Assembly: GCF_014904755.1 (NCBI RefSeq)
Contig: NZ_JACZFQ010000028.1
Location: forward strand, 1 to 33,013
Source of the DNA: Neoluteolibacter marinus
Lineage (GTDB): Bacteria; Verrucomicrobiota; Verrucomicrobiia; Verrucomicrobiales; Akkermansiaceae
Length of the DNA stretch: 33,013 nt
Reading direction: 5' to 3'
Every line of letters starts with the position of its first letter. Position 1 is the stretch's first letter. Made by a program: the position numbers and the translations under genes. Positions 1-10,859 of this stretch are shown here, one piece after another. The notes under the pieces were generated by a model. That model did not search any database, was not told where the DNA came from, and was given only the letters and a program-made list of their open reading frames with translations.

Positions 1-104
1 CCTATCATCGATTGCATAACGCACGAATTCACACCGGATCGTTGATTCATCATCCAACTGATAAACCACCGCTCCACCTCGGACCCACGACTTATACGGT
101 CCAA

Positions 105-455
105 TTAAAGGCAAACATGAATCAAGATGACTTTCTCCCGGGGGACCCAATTCAAACTGTTGCCATCGCGGAGCACCAGCCAGTCGGGTTCAATCCGAAC
201 CATGACGCCCCTGACGGTATTGGGGGCGACGAAACCCGTGATCGTGTTGCTGCTTCCGGCAAATTCCGTGGTTGGGACGGAATCAGGATCAATCGAAACA
301 ACACATTGCTGGTCAATCACATCCTCGAGACAATCCTCGATATGGACGACCGGGGCACCGGAATTGCGGTCTCCCGCTTTCACCCCGGAGGTCCACGTCA
401 GGACCGCCGCGATCATGGTCACAGCTCCAAGCAGGAGCGGGGCTTGCACTTTCAT
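105..455 (-). CDS. Small secreted protein of unknown function, paralogue A
   Basis: This encodes 116 residues. The N-terminus is a signal peptide: MK, then a hydrophobic stretch to about residue 23, ending near GVKA. The exported part is about 90 residues. Its C-terminal half carries VRIEPDWLVLRDGN followed by NWVPREKVILI. The same pattern is present in the protein at 1075-1413 (VRLDAEWVVLRDGN, NWIPRQKVLLM), so the two are paralogues on either side of the NUDIX gene. Both keep one cysteine in a similar place (QQCVVSID here, LRCVVTLD there). I do not recognise the family. Location outside the cytoplasmic membrane is inferred from the signal peptide. Positions 1-104 to its left show no gene. 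Confidence 0.7.
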   Translation of the reverse strand: MKVQAPLLLGAVTMIAAVLTWTSGVKAGDRNSGAPVVHIEDCLEDVIDQQCVVSIDPDSVPTTEFAGSSNTITGFVAPNTVRGVMVRIEPDWLVLRDGNSLNWVPREKVILIHVCL

Positions 456-564
456 TGCTTTGGGGGTTGGGGTTAAAACCGGAATCCGCCCGGGGGAGCG
501 CCATTCCGGTAACCGGCAACCCTATCACAAGCATCTCAAGTCATCCAATGAATGATTGCGCCCG

Positions 565-1062
565 CTAGGGCCAGAAGACATCGAGCTGGAGATCCTGCCA
601 GATCACCTCTTCCCCTTCGAAAACGAAACGACCGTGGAATTTCCTGCCGTCGATCAACCGGGGAAGCCAGTGGATGTCATCCCGCCACATCCGGTCATAG
701 GGAATCTCGTCGAGCCGGCACCACAGGGGAACCGCCTCCTCCGTTTCGTGTGGCCGGCCTTCGAACGCCCGGGCGAGGAATACATGACAAAGGATGTCCG
801 GGACATCGGACATCGCGAAGTGGAGTTCGCCATGCTTCACCGGACGCAGCGCCGTGATCCCGAGCTCCTCCCGGGTCTCGCGCACCGCGCATTCCAGCGG
901 CGTTTCCCCGGGATCAATCTTCCCTCCCGGGCCGTTGATCTTGCCGGCTCCCAAACCTCGTTTCTTTTCAATGAGCAGGATCTCCCCGTCACGGATGATG
1001 AACATCAGCGTGGCGTGGATCTGCGCACGCCAGCTCTCCCAGTCGACCGGTGACGGAATCAT
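565..1062 (-). CDS. NUDIX hydrolase, MTH1-like (probable oxidised purine dNTP diphosphatase)
   Basis: This 165-residue protein probably hydrolyses oxidised purine nucleoside triphosphates such as 8-oxo-dGTP to the monophosphate in the cytoplasm, keeping the nucleotide pool clean. A full NUDIX box is visible at residues 47-69 (GGKIDPGE, then RETREELGI), with the metal-binding glutamates in place. The second half follows animal MTH1 (NUDT1) rather than MutT: MWRDDIHWLP at 125-134 matches the MTH1 segment holding the purine-recognising Trp and two Asp (here W126, D128, D129), followed by a KFHG segment and a hydrophobic C-terminus. The length is close to MTH1 (about 156). It starts 12 bases after paralogue B ends and is probably co-transcribed with it. 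The NUDIX call is firm; the substrate is inferred from family resemblance. Confidence 0.88.
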   Translation of the reverse strand: MIPSPVDWESWRAQIHATLMFIIRDGEILLIEKKRGLGAGKINGPGGKIDPGETPLECAVRETREELGITALRPVKHGELHFAMSDVPDILCHVFLARAFEGRPHETEEAVPLWCRLDEIPYDRMWRDDIHWLPRLIDGRKFHGRFVFEGEEVIWQDLQLDVFWP

Positions 1063-1074
1063 GCCGGGAAGGGA

Positions 1075-1413
1075 TCACCGGGAACTGCGCATCAAAAGCA
1101 CTTTCTGCCGGGGGATCCAGTTGTCGTAGTTTCCATCCCGCAAGACCACCCATTCGGCGTCGAGCCGCACCAGAACTCCCTCCGAGGTGTTCAAGGCGGT
1201 AAACCCCGACGATCGCAGAGGCTCGACCGTGGAGGTTGAGGGGTCGTCCGCCGCGGGGTCCAGCGTCACCACACAGCGCAGCCCGAGCGGCACCGCCACC
1301 TTCGCCGCGTCGCCCTCGACCGGCTTGTCCTGGGCGGAAGCGCCCGTGTTGAAGATCGCGACCATGGCGATCACCGCGAGTCCGCACAACAGCGGCAGGA
1401 TCTTTGTTTTCAT
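1075..1413 (-). CDS. Small secreted protein of unknown function, paralogue B
   Basis: This encodes 112 residues. A signal peptide is clear: MKTK, a hydrophobic core to about residue 22, and cleavage plausible after GASA at about 27. The mature part ends in VRLDAEWVVLRDGN and NWIPRQKVLLM, the motif shared with the protein at 105-455. In the second half the two proteins agree at most positions; the middle parts differ in length and composition. The gene is first in a probable minus-strand unit of B, NUDIX, A, with 12 bases to the NUDIX start. No known domain is recognised. A small beta-rich envelope domain is possible from the alternating hydrophobic pattern, but this is a guess. Confidence 0.7.
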   Translation of the reverse strand: MKTKILPLLCGLAVIAMVAIFNTGASAQDKPVEGDAAKVAVPLGLRCVVTLDPAADDPSTSTVEPLRSSGFTALNTSEGVLVRLDAEWVVLRDGNYDNWIPRQKVLLMRSSR

Positions 1414-1435
1414 TTTGTGTCAGTTGGTGGTTGGA

Positions 1436-1459
1436 GGCGGGCCGATTCCCCGGCCCGCC
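1436..1459 (-). terminator. GC-rich hairpin after gcvP (weak terminator candidate)
   Basis: An 8-bp perfect stem (GGCGGGCC at 1436-1443 with GGCCCGCC at 1452-1459) with an 8-base loop lies between the gcvP stop and the start of paralogue B. On the minus strand it follows gcvP by about 47 bases. No T tract follows it, so intrinsic termination is uncertain. Confidence 0.35.
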
Positions 1460-1505
1460 GATCCGTCACCTAACACACACTCCGCGGCGGCGCATCCGGA
1501 AATCC

Positions 1506-4343
<2,838 letters not shown>

Positions 4344-4539
4344 GACTTGAAATGCCGGCCGGGAAAGGCCCTGCGCCCGCCCGACGGCGCGCCCTGAATA
4401 GTGGAAATCCGCGCCCACGCAAACCCCGCGAATCGTTCCCTTCCCGGAATGCGACTTTTTGACCGATTCCGTCAGCCCCTCCACCCCCGTCGGCAAACAA
4501 CACGCGAAAGCGCCTGCGTCGCACCGCGCCCCCCCCATG

Positions 4540-4569
4540 AGTGAACAACGACGAACAACTTGTGAATAA
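4540..4569 (+). repeat. 30-bp imperfect direct repeat, copy 1 (copy 2 at 4720-4749)
   Basis: The 30 bases here align with 4720-4749 at 24 of 30 positions, exactly 180 bases apart. Each copy is a triplet of the 9-mer motif. The mismatches fall mostly between the motifs or in the weak central one, as expected if protein binding is what is conserved. Confidence 0.75.
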
Positions 4570-4664
4570 CCTACAGGAGGCCGGTCCACCCACGCTCCCG
4601 TCAGGCCCTTTGCAAGACCTCGTCAGAGCCCTCCAAGCACGCGCTTCAAGCGACTGCATCAGGT

Positions 4665-4686
4665 TGTTCACATCGAATTGTGAACA
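4665..4686. repeat. Perfect inverted repeat TGTTCACA-N6-TGTGAACA
   Basis: Two 8-base arms, perfectly complementary, are separated by TCGAAT. This sits midway between the two triplets of the DnaA-box-like cluster and uses the same motif in opposed orientation. It could be an operator for a dimer, or the central pair of an origin. Confidence 0.75.
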
Positions 4687-4769
4687 TCAGCCCGTTTCGG
4701 AGGCCACTTACCCACCGCCAGTGAACAAGTGCCAACAACATGTGAACAAGTCCGGATGACCCGAAATGA

Positions 4770-4798
4770 AAAGCGCCGGTCCCATGTACCGGCGCTTT
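4770..4798 (-). terminator. Rho-independent terminator after gcvH
   Basis: An 11-bp perfect stem (AAAGCGCCGGT at 4770-4780 with its complement at 4788-4798) and a 7-base loop lie five bases beyond the gcvH stop. On the minus strand the stem is followed by TTCATTTC. It should end the gcvT-gcvH transcript before the DnaA-box-like cluster and gcvP. Confidence 0.85.
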
Positions 4799-4803
4799 CG
4801 AAA

Positions 4804-5181
4804 TCAGGCGATCATTGCCTCGTAGCCCGCGGCATCCAGCAGGCTGTCGAGCTGGGCAGCATCCTTGATCTTCAATTTGAAGATCCACCCGGCCCCATAG
4901 GGATCGGTATTCACCAGCGACGGGTCCGCTTCGACGGCTTCGTTCGCCTCGACGACCTCACCGGAGATCGGCGAATAGATGTCGCTGGCGGCCTTGACGG
5001 ATTCCACCACGGCGGTCGGATCGCCGGCGTCGACGGTTTTTCCAACGGGCGGAAGTTCAACGAACACCACGTCGGTGAGTTCTTCCTGGGCGTGGTCGGA
5101 AATGCCGATCGTGGCGATGTCGCCATCGACCAGGACCCATTCGTGGGACGTGTTGTAGCGGAGGTTTTGCGGAACGTTCAT
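4804..5181 (-). CDS. gcvH: Glycine cleavage system H-protein
   Basis: This is the lipoyl carrier that shuttles the aminomethyl intermediate between the P-, T- and L-proteins in the cytoplasm. At 125 residues it has the usual length. The start [16 protein letters not shown] matches the family, and the lipoylated lysine is K63 in [14 protein letters not shown]. The conserved C-terminal half ([10 protein letters not shown]) is present. It begins 14 bases after the gcvT stop, so the two form a gcvTH operon, closed by the terminator at 4770-4798. No gene for the L-protein (Lpd) is in the window; that subunit is commonly encoded elsewhere. Confidence 0.97.
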   Translation of the reverse strand: MNVPQNLRYNTSHEWVLVDGDIATIGISDHAQEELTDVVFVELPPVGKTVDAGDPTAVVESVKAASDIYSPISGEVVEANEAVEADPSLVNTDPYGAGWIFKLKIKDAAQLDSLLDAAGYEAMIA

Positions 5182-5195
5182 CGGGATGGTGGTTC

Positions 5196-6290
5196 TTATG
5201 CTTTTTGCGCGGAGGGCTTGTAAAACGGTTTCTTCACAACCACCGCCGGGAAGCGGCGACCGCGAACGTCGATCTGGAGCTCGGTGCCGGGTTTCGCGAG
5301 ACCAACGGGCAGGTAGGCCATGCCGATCCCCTGCCCGAGACTCGGGGAGAGCACTCCCGAGCTGAGCTCCGAGACCGACTGCCCATCGGCATCGAGGACT
5401 TCGTAGTGGGCTCGCGGCGGTGCGCCCTTGCCGGTGTAGGCGATGGCGGCAAGACGCCGGGAAAGTCCATCGGCCTTCTGCTTCACCAAGACCTCGCGGC
5501 CGATGAAGTCACCCTTCTCCAGGTCGACGAAGAAGCCGAGGCCCGCCTCAAGAGGCGTGTGATCGGGCGACAGGTCCGATCCGTTCAGCGGGTAGCACAT
5601 TTCCAGACGCAAGGTGTCCCGCGCGCCCAGCCCGCAGGGCTTCGCACCGGCGTCGATGAACCCTCGGAACCAGCTCTCGCCCGAACTGGCGGCGCAGAAA
5701 AACTCGAAGCCGTCCTCCCCGGTGTAGCCGGTCCGGCAGACGATCACGTCCCCGCCCGCCGTGGCAAAGCGCCCGATCCCGTTGCGCGGCGGCAATTCCT
5801 GTCCCGGACAGGCCCGGGCGAAGACCGCGGCGGAATCCGGCCCCTGCACGGCCATCCCGGCCCACAGGCTGCTCTCGTTCGCCAGGCTGACGTCGCCCTC
5901 GCACCGTTCGTTCATCCAGAAGAAGTCCTGGTCGATCATCGAGGCGTTCACGACCAGGAAAAACTCGTCCTTCGCGGTCCGGTAGACGATCAAGTCGTCG
6001 ATCACACCGCCGGCATCGTTGAGCAGGAAGGAATACTGCCCCTGGCCGGGCTCCAGCTTGGCGACATTGTTGGCCAGCATCCGGTTGAGCCAGGCTTCGG
6101 CATCGCGGCCGATGACCACGAACTGGCCCATGTGGGAAATGTCGAAAATCCCGGCCCCGGAACGCACGGCGGCATGCTCGTCCATGATCGACGTGTACTG
6201 GACCGGCATGTTCCACCCCGCGAATGGCACCATGCGGGCGCCGAGCTGCAGGTGGAGATCCTCCAAGGGACTGCTCTGGATGTTGCTCAC
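5196..6290 (-). CDS. gcvT: Glycine cleavage system T-protein (aminomethyltransferase)
   Basis: This enzyme transfers the methylene group from aminomethyl-lipoyl H-protein to tetrahydrofolate and releases ammonia. The 364 residues match the family length. Recognisable features are [19 protein letters not shown] near residues 21-39, FDISHMGQ at 49-56, [10 protein letters not shown] at 95-104 holding the family's catalytic Asp, and [12 protein letters not shown] in the folate-binding part. It is the first gene of gcvTH. Only 72 bases separate it from the upstream gene's stop. No aptamer-sized leader is visible there, so a glycine riboswitch is unlikely. Confidence 0.97.
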   Translation of the reverse strand: MSNIQSSPLEDLHLQLGARMVPFAGWNMPVQYTSIMDEHAAVRSGAGIFDISHMGQFVVIGRDAEAWLNRMLANNVAKLEPGQGQYSFLLNDAGGVIDDLIVYRTAKDEFFLVVNASMIDQDFFWMNERCEGDVSLANESSLWAGMAVQGPDSAAVFARACPGQELPPRNGIGRFATAGGDVIVCRTGYTGEDGFEFFCAASSGESWFRGFIDAGAKPCGLGARDTLRLEMCYPLNGSDLSPDHTPLEAGLGFFVDLEKGDFIGREVLVKQKADGLSRRLAAIAYTGKGAPPRAHYEVLDADGQSVSELSSGVLSPSLGQGIGMAYLPVGLAKPGTELQIDVRGRRFPAVVVKKPFYKPSAQKA

Positions 6291-6362
6291 GGAGGCGAAG
6301 CGTGGGAAGCACCCATCGGCTTGTCAAACAAGCGGCTGCCGGCGGCGGAGTTTTGACCGATT

Positions 6363-7832
6363 CTAGCGCTTCTTGCGTGGTTCGTAGGTCCCTTGCATGA
6401 AATCGAGCACCTCCGAGAGCCGGTCATGTCGCGGCGGCCTCGGCCGGAGTTCCAGTTCCTGTTTCAGGCGCATGTAGTCCTCGAACTCCCCGCTCAGCGA
6501 GCGGGCCTGGGAGATCTCGATGAAGTCCAGGTAGTCGCGGGCACGATTGGCCCGCTCCATGCGGATCTCGCGCTGCTGCTTCAGCTCCTCCAGCCGCAAT
6601 CCGATGTCCTTGGTTTCGCCGACGGCCAGATCGCGGAGGATCAGCTGGTACTCACTCAAGAGTGGACGATAGGACGGGAAACACCGGTAGCTCAGCCGGA
6701 TTAATCCGGCCTCGGCAGGATGAATCGCTTCAGCCCGATCGCCCGCTTCCATCGCGGCGATTTTCTGCCATTCGTCGAGCGGCAGGTTGCTCATCCCTCC
6801 CTCGGCGCTGCGGAGGTGGAATTGCAGGGTATCGTTGAAATCCCGCTCGGTTTCGGCGATCGAAAGTGCCTCGGAAAGCTTGGGCTCCACCAGCTTGGCA
6901 AGGGTGAGCGCCCACCACTTCGCCAGGCTGCGCTCGGAGAGGTTGAGTTCGGGAAAGTGCTTGCGGAGCAGGATCGGCATCTCCCCGGCGAAACGGGCGG
7001 CCTCGCCGGTGAAACCCCGGAATGCCTCCCTGCCCTGCGGCTGTTCCAGCAGTGCCATCACCAACGCCCCGGACAGCGCCCGGAAGGCGAGCCGCGAGGC
7101 GCCGTCAAGCTTGCGGTAGCTGCTCTCCTTCAACTCGAACAACTCGTCCAAGGTGAAACCGCCCCCCTGGCGGAAGACCCCTTCGTAAATCCGCCGGTCG
7201 GCCGTGCCGGCGCGCCATTTCATCGCCTCGGACAATCCCTCGACGAGCCAGGGGCGCACGACCAGACGTTCGTCGAAGCCCTCCGGACGAACCCCGCGCA
7301 AGGCCCGCTCATACAGCAGCACGGTCAACGCCGCACGCTCGAGCAGCTCGTTGTCGATGCCCCGCGCGAGGTGGATTTGGATTCCCAACGAAAACGCCTC
7401 GTCCGTGTAGCCCAGTTCATAGACGACGCTCTTCGGCTGCGGAGGATCGCCCTGCTTGCCCTGCAGGGTCACATTCACCGCCACGTCGAACTCGTCGTTC
7501 TTCCTGGCGGCCTCTGCAAACGACCCGCGCTTGTCGGCCGCCTTCGCCGCGGCGTCGTCCCGGTCGCGGAGCAAGGCTTCGAATTCATCCCGGGTTGACT
7601 CGAGGAACAACGCCACCGAACTGCGCTGCGAATATTCACCCCCACCCACCCGGAACATACCCGATCGGCTGACCGCCTTTGCGTCCGCCTGCGGCTTGGC
7701 CACGTATCCCTCGGGGGCGAGGAGTTCCGTTGGATCCGATTCCACCGGTACCGCCTTGAGCGGCTCCTGCCCGTGCGCGAGGTGGCACAGCGTCACCACG
7801 GCAAAACACGGGAGGTGGACTCGCGAAGGCAT
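6363..7832 (-). CDS. Exported protein of unknown function, possible degenerate gluzincin-like fold
   Basis: This encodes 489 residues with an N-terminal signal peptide (hydrophobic to about residue 20, ending HLAHGQ). The middle has a hydrophobic helix containing ALTVLLYERALRG and then PWLVEGLSEAMKW. The spacing and the WLxEGL pattern recall gluzincin peptidases, where the first helix would carry HExxH. No HExxH is present, so if the relation is real the protein is an inactive descendant. The C-terminal third is charged and probably helical (EELKQQREIRMERANRA). It starts 11 bases after the stop of the membrane protein gene at 7844-8560, so the two are probably co-transcribed. The peptidase resemblance is a weak inference. 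Confidence 0.75.
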   Translation of the reverse strand: MPSRVHLPCFAVVTLCHLAHGQEPLKAVPVESDPTELLAPEGYVAKPQADAKAVSRSGMFRVGGGEYSQRSSVALFLESTRDEFEALLRDRDDAAAKAADKRGSFAEAARKNDEFDVAVNVTLQGKQGDPPQPKSVVYELGYTDEAFSLGIQIHLARGIDNELLERAALTVLLYERALRGVRPEGFDERLVVRPWLVEGLSEAMKWRAGTADRRIYEGVFRQGGGFTLDELFELKESSYRKLDGASRLAFRALSGALVMALLEQPQGREAFRGFTGEAARFAGEMPILLRKHFPELNLSERSLAKWWALTLAKLVEPKLSEALSIAETERDFNDTLQFHLRSAEGGMSNLPLDEWQKIAAMEAGDRAEAIHPAEAGLIRLSYRCFPSYRPLLSEYQLILRDLAVGETKDIGLRLEELKQQREIRMERANRARDYLDFIEISQARSLSGEFEDYMRLKQELELRPRPPRHDRLSEVLDFMQGTYEPRKKR

Positions 7833-7843
7833 GATTGCGGATC

Positions 7844-8560
7844 TCAGTAGGTTCCGTTCACACCCGGGGAGAGATCGCCCCCGTCCGCGCGCGGATCGAG
7901 GACCAGCTTCCCCTCGGCGAAGGTGATGCGGGACATTTCCTCGAACCCAAGGTGTAGCTCATTCTGATAAACACCGGCAAGTTTCTCAAACGCCGGCAAC
8001 ACCAGCAGCAAGAAGCCCTGGGGCACCTCAAGGCGCCCGAAGCGACCGCCGCGGATCAGGTGCTCCAACCGGGGATCATTCGGGAAATAAGGATCTCCGC
8101 CACGCACCAATGCCCCCTTGGTACGACCCTGCACGTCGATGTACTGGTCGATCTTCAGGTACATCGACAGGGTCAACGGCTGATCCATCACCGATCGCTC
8201 CATGATGACTTCGGCGTAGCCCTCTTCCAGCCTGACCCGGACGCCCTTCATGGTCACGAATTCGCCGAGCAACCCGCCCTGCTTCGCGGCGAGGGTTTGC
8301 TGGAGGTAGAGATTGATCTGCTCCTCGCTGAGGCTGATCGGGTAGTTCCCCTCGATCGACTTCTTGAGCACGGCGGCAAGATCGGGCGCTTTCGGCGGCG
8401 CCGTGAGCCCCGAGGTCCGGCCCTTGATGTCAGTCAGGTCCTGTGGAGTGACGATGAAATACACTGCCGCCCCCAGCCCCGCCACTCCGAGCAGGGCAAT
8501 CAACACCACCAGCTTGCCGAGGCAGCTGCCGCGGGGTTTCACCTGTTTTTCATCGGCCAT
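7844..8560 (-). CDS. Single-pass membrane protein of unknown function
   Basis: This encodes 238 residues. A basic, glycine-containing head (residues 1-15) precedes one membrane helix (about 17-37), and the rest should face the periplasm. The soluble part reads like a beta-rich domain that might bind a lipid or a partner (EEQINLYLQQTLAAK, YAEVIMERSVMDQPLTLSMYLKI), and ends in a flexible tail DPRADGGDLSPGVNGTY. I recall similar proteins as conserved hypotheticals in Verrucomicrobiota but cannot name a family. The next gene in the same direction begins 11 bases on, suggesting the pair work together in the envelope. Confidence 0.75.
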   Translation of the reverse strand: MADEKQVKPRGSCLGKLVVLIALLGVAGLGAAVYFIVTPQDLTDIKGRTSGLTAPPKAPDLAAVLKKSIEGNYPISLSEEQINLYLQQTLAAKQGGLLGEFVTMKGVRVRLEEGYAEVIMERSVMDQPLTLSMYLKIDQYIDVQGRTKGALVRGGDPYFPNDPRLEHLIRGGRFGRLEVPQGFLLLVLPAFEKLAGVYQNELHLGFEEMSRITFAEGKLVLDPRADGGDLSPGVNGTY

Positions 8561-8602
8561 GGGACGGAACGTGGCAAAGGGAACCGGGTTTGGGAAGCGC
8601 GC

Positions 8603-8893
8603 TCACTCCGAGGACTTGGCCGGCGGTGCCGGGGCCTTCTCGGCCTTCGGCGCCTCCGCCGGCTTGGACGCCGCGCTGTCCTGCTTCGCCCCCGCTTGGT
8701 ACGAACTGGACCGGTAATCGGTTTGATAGAAGCCGGAGCCCTTGAAGAGCACCCCGGCGCCGGTGCCGAGCAAGCGCCTGACCTTGCCGTCGCAGCCTTC
8801 CTGCGGGCAATCCTCCAATTTCGGGTCGTTCATGCTTTGGAAGACCTCGAAGCGGTGACCGCAGCTCTGGCAGACGTAGTCGTAGTTTGGCAT
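8603..8893 (-). CDS. FmdB-family zinc ribbon protein
   Basis: This small cytoplasmic protein of 96 residues has a zinc ribbon at the N-terminus: MPNYDYVCQSCGHRFE with C8 and C11, then C29 and C34 in DCPQEGCDGKVRRLL. This is the FmdB putative regulatory family (named from formamidase operons), a widespread short ribbon whose role is not settled. Residues 45-70 (GVLFKGSGFYQTDYR) are also typical of the family. The tail, from about residue 70, is Ala, Pro and Lys rich, probably disordered, and longer than in many members. No partner gene nearby indicates a pathway. Confidence 0.9.
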   Translation of the reverse strand: MPNYDYVCQSCGHRFEVFQSMNDPKLEDCPQEGCDGKVRRLLGTGAGVLFKGSGFYQTDYRSSSYQAGAKQDSAASKPAEAPKAEKAPAPPAKSSE

Positions 8894-8977
8894 GGCGTGT
8901 GACGTGCGAACAGGTGGGGACCTTTAGCATTCCCGCACGCCCGCGCAAGCGCTACGCCGTCCCGCCCGGAGCGACCG

Positions 8978-9709
8978 CTAGAAGTCGATCGGCGGCCCCG
9001 CCATGATCACGAACCCCTTGTCGGTGAGGAAGTTGTCCATAACGAAGATCCCGTTGATCAGGCTCCCTCCCAGAAAATTGATCTGGTCGGTCAATTTCAC
9101 GTCGAGCTTGAAGTTGCTCTTCACGCTGTCTTCCTGGAAGAACATGCCGGGGGAATAGCCCTCGGTGACCGAGGGATCGATGCCGAACGCATTGGAGCAA
9201 ATCGTGTGGGTGAAGTTCCCGGACAATTTCGGCGCCGCCTCGATCTGGAATCCCGCTTCGCGCAGGTTGACCAGACGACGGGCACCGCGCAGTGATCCGC
9301 ATTTCACGTTCCAGAGATCCTCGTCGGTCCCGAGGTCGGGAATGTCGGTGGCCCAAGACTTGTTGAATTGCTTGTGCACCTCCAGTCCCTGCCCCTTGTC
9401 ATCGACATTCGGAAAGAAGGTGTAGCCGGCGGAGAGTTCCCCGGTGGACTTGAAGACCAGCTTGTTCTTGTTGTCGACGGTGTAGAGCGCGTAGCCGGTA
9501 CCGCCGAGCGAGGAGTAGAGCGCGTACTGCTGGAGCTTCTGGTTTTCCCGCTCTTGCCGGGTTTCCCCGGTCGAATCGAGGTAAACCAGTCGATCAATGC
9601 GAATACTGGTGGAACCTTTGATGGCCACGTATTCCGCGACACTCGTCGCACTGCCGGCCAGGAGGAGGAGCCCGATCAATGCAGGGGCCCGGAAGAATTG
9701 GCTTTTCAT
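8978..9709 (-). CDS. Secreted protein of unknown function
   Basis: I place the start at 9709, because MKSQFFRAPALIGLLLLAG with cleavage near TSVAE is a standard signal peptide; an in-frame ATG 27 codons upstream adds only a polar, arginine-rich stretch. That gives 243 residues. The mature protein is rich in beta-forming and aromatic residues and has two cysteines (NVKCGSL, TICSNAFG) that could form a disulfide. It ends GFVIMAGPPIDF. I do not recognise it. Such single secreted proteins are common in Verrucomicrobiota and Planctomycetota and often lack assigned domains. Confidence 0.7.
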   Translation of the reverse strand: MKSQFFRAPALIGLLLLAGSATSVAEYVAIKGSTSIRIDRLVYLDSTGETRQERENQKLQQYALYSSLGGTGYALYTVDNKNKLVFKSTGELSAGYTFFPNVDDKGQGLEVHKQFNKSWATDIPDLGTDEDLWNVKCGSLRGARRLVNLREAGFQIEAAPKLSGNFTHTICSNAFGIDPSVTEGYSPGMFFQEDSVKSNFKLDVKLTDQINFLGGSLINGIFVMDNFLTDKGFVIMAGPPIDF

Positions 9710-9837
9710 GGTGTTTGGGGGTTGGGGGTTGGATCTCCCCCGGCCACAACGGAAAGACCCCGCATCGGCCCGAAAGAGGGAGACGGTCACTCTAGTTTCG
9801 ATCTCCCGATAGGGTCAAACCGGATTCTCCCCGGAAC

Positions 9838-10725
9838 TCAATCGACGCGGTTCAGATCCCGGTCGAAGTGCCGCTCGTTTTCCTTCCACCACGATTTGGC
9901 TTGTTCAGGGTCCGAGAAGTCTTCGTCCAAGAGGAACCCCAAGGTGGATAGCGTCTCTTCCCGCACCTCCGGAAGCGGCGCCGACAGCCCTTGCAAGATC
10001 AGTGGCATCGAGGCGAGCGAAGCATCCACTTCGAGCTCGGCCAAGCCCGCCAGCGCCACGTCGGAATGCCGCCCGAGCATCGCCCTGGCAAAAAGCCGGC
10101 CCTTATGGTCCGCGGAAAGCAGGTCGGCGGCATCGAGACCGCTGAAACGGACGTTCGCGGACGAGTCGTCGAATGCCCCGGCGATGAAATCCACGACCTT
10201 GCGATCCCTCACCCGCGCTGCCGCCATCACGATCTGGATCCGCTCCGCTTCGCCAGCGTCCTTCCTGGCGAGTTCAAGCAAGGGCAGGATCGCAGCCGAA
10301 GTATTGCCGGCCAACATCTCGACAGCCCTGGCCCTCACCTCGGCACTGTAGTTTCCACCCTCCCCCGCCAGAATTTCCCGCGCGAGTTCAAGCCACTCCC
10401 GCCCATAAAACCCGGCATCAATCCGGTCCAAGGCCACCAGTCTGGCCTGATCGCCCGGGGCCTGCCGGAATTCTTGGATCAAGGATTGTAGTTCCTTCTC
10501 CCCTTCCTCCGTCAATCGGGCGAAGTCCCGCGGAGCGATATCCCGCCGCTCCCGGGGAGCCATGGCCGGAAGCGGTCTGGAGCCGGCCTGCACCGGGGCG
10601 GGCACACGCTTCTCATCGGGCGCGGCCGCTTCTTCCCCTCTGCGACCCGCCATCCAACCCACGCCGATCCCGACCAGAAGAATCAGGCCGGCACAGGCAG
10701 TTCGGAACGTCGTCGGGGGGATCAT
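9838..10725 (-). CDS. HEAT-repeat protein with N-terminal membrane anchor
   Basis: This encodes 295 residues. One hydrophobic helix (about 9-27) is followed by a Pro- and Ala-rich linker to about 65 and then an alpha-helical repeat region. Repeat-like units carry patterns such as AEVRARAVEMLAG, ANVRFSGLDAADLL and PEVREETLSTLGFLL, typical of HEAT repeats. These scaffolds bind proteins and show no enzyme motif. It is transcribed away from the L,D-transpeptidase gene; the 134 bases between the starts must hold both promoters. The anchor suggests action at the periplasmic side of the inner membrane. The partner is unknown. Confidence 0.75.
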   Translation of the reverse strand: MIPPTTFRTACAGLILLVGIGVGWMAGRRGEEAAAPDEKRVPAPVQAGSRPLPAMAPRERRDIAPRDFARLTEEGEKELQSLIQEFRQAPGDQARLVALDRIDAGFYGREWLELAREILAGEGGNYSAEVRARAVEMLAGNTSAAILPLLELARKDAGEAERIQIVMAAARVRDRKVVDFIAGAFDDSSANVRFSGLDAADLLSADHKGRLFARAMLGRHSDVALAGLAELEVDASLASMPLILQGLSAPLPEVREETLSTLGFLLDEDFSDPEQAKSWWKENERHFDRDLNRVD

Positions 10726-10859
10726 GCCATCGGGCTACCAATCTCCTTCACTGCATGGAATCGCTCCCTCCTTGTCAAAGGATTGCGTTCCGCCCGATCC
10801 ACCGGACGCGATTGACCCCTTGCCGGTTCACGGTTAAAAGTCGCGGCATCCGAACTTCC

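Larger units (their letters stand above)
4540..4749. promoter_or_regulatory. Cluster of DnaA-box-like 9-mers between gcvH and gcvP
   Basis: This intergenic stretch holds repeated copies of TGTGAACAA (reverse TTGTTCACA). Copies lie at 4540 (AGTGAACAA), 4561 (TGTGAATAA, an exact match to the classical DnaA box TTATNCACA), 4664 (reverse, exact), 4679 (TGTGAACAT), 4720 (AGTGAACAA) and 4741 (exact), with weaker copies at 4550 and 4730. The outer sites form two triplets spaced 10 and 11 bases, so they lie on one face of the helix. The arrangement fits a multi-subunit DNA binder such as DnaA, or a dimeric regulator of gcvP. I see no AT-rich unwinding stretch, and dnaA is not in the window. The rest of 4344-4803 contains no gene. 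Confidence 0.6.

Noticed and set aside
6291-6362. Glycine riboswitch before gcvT
   Set aside because: Only 72 bases are available, too short for the aptamer plus expression platform, and no GGA-rich aptamer core was seen there or before gcvP.
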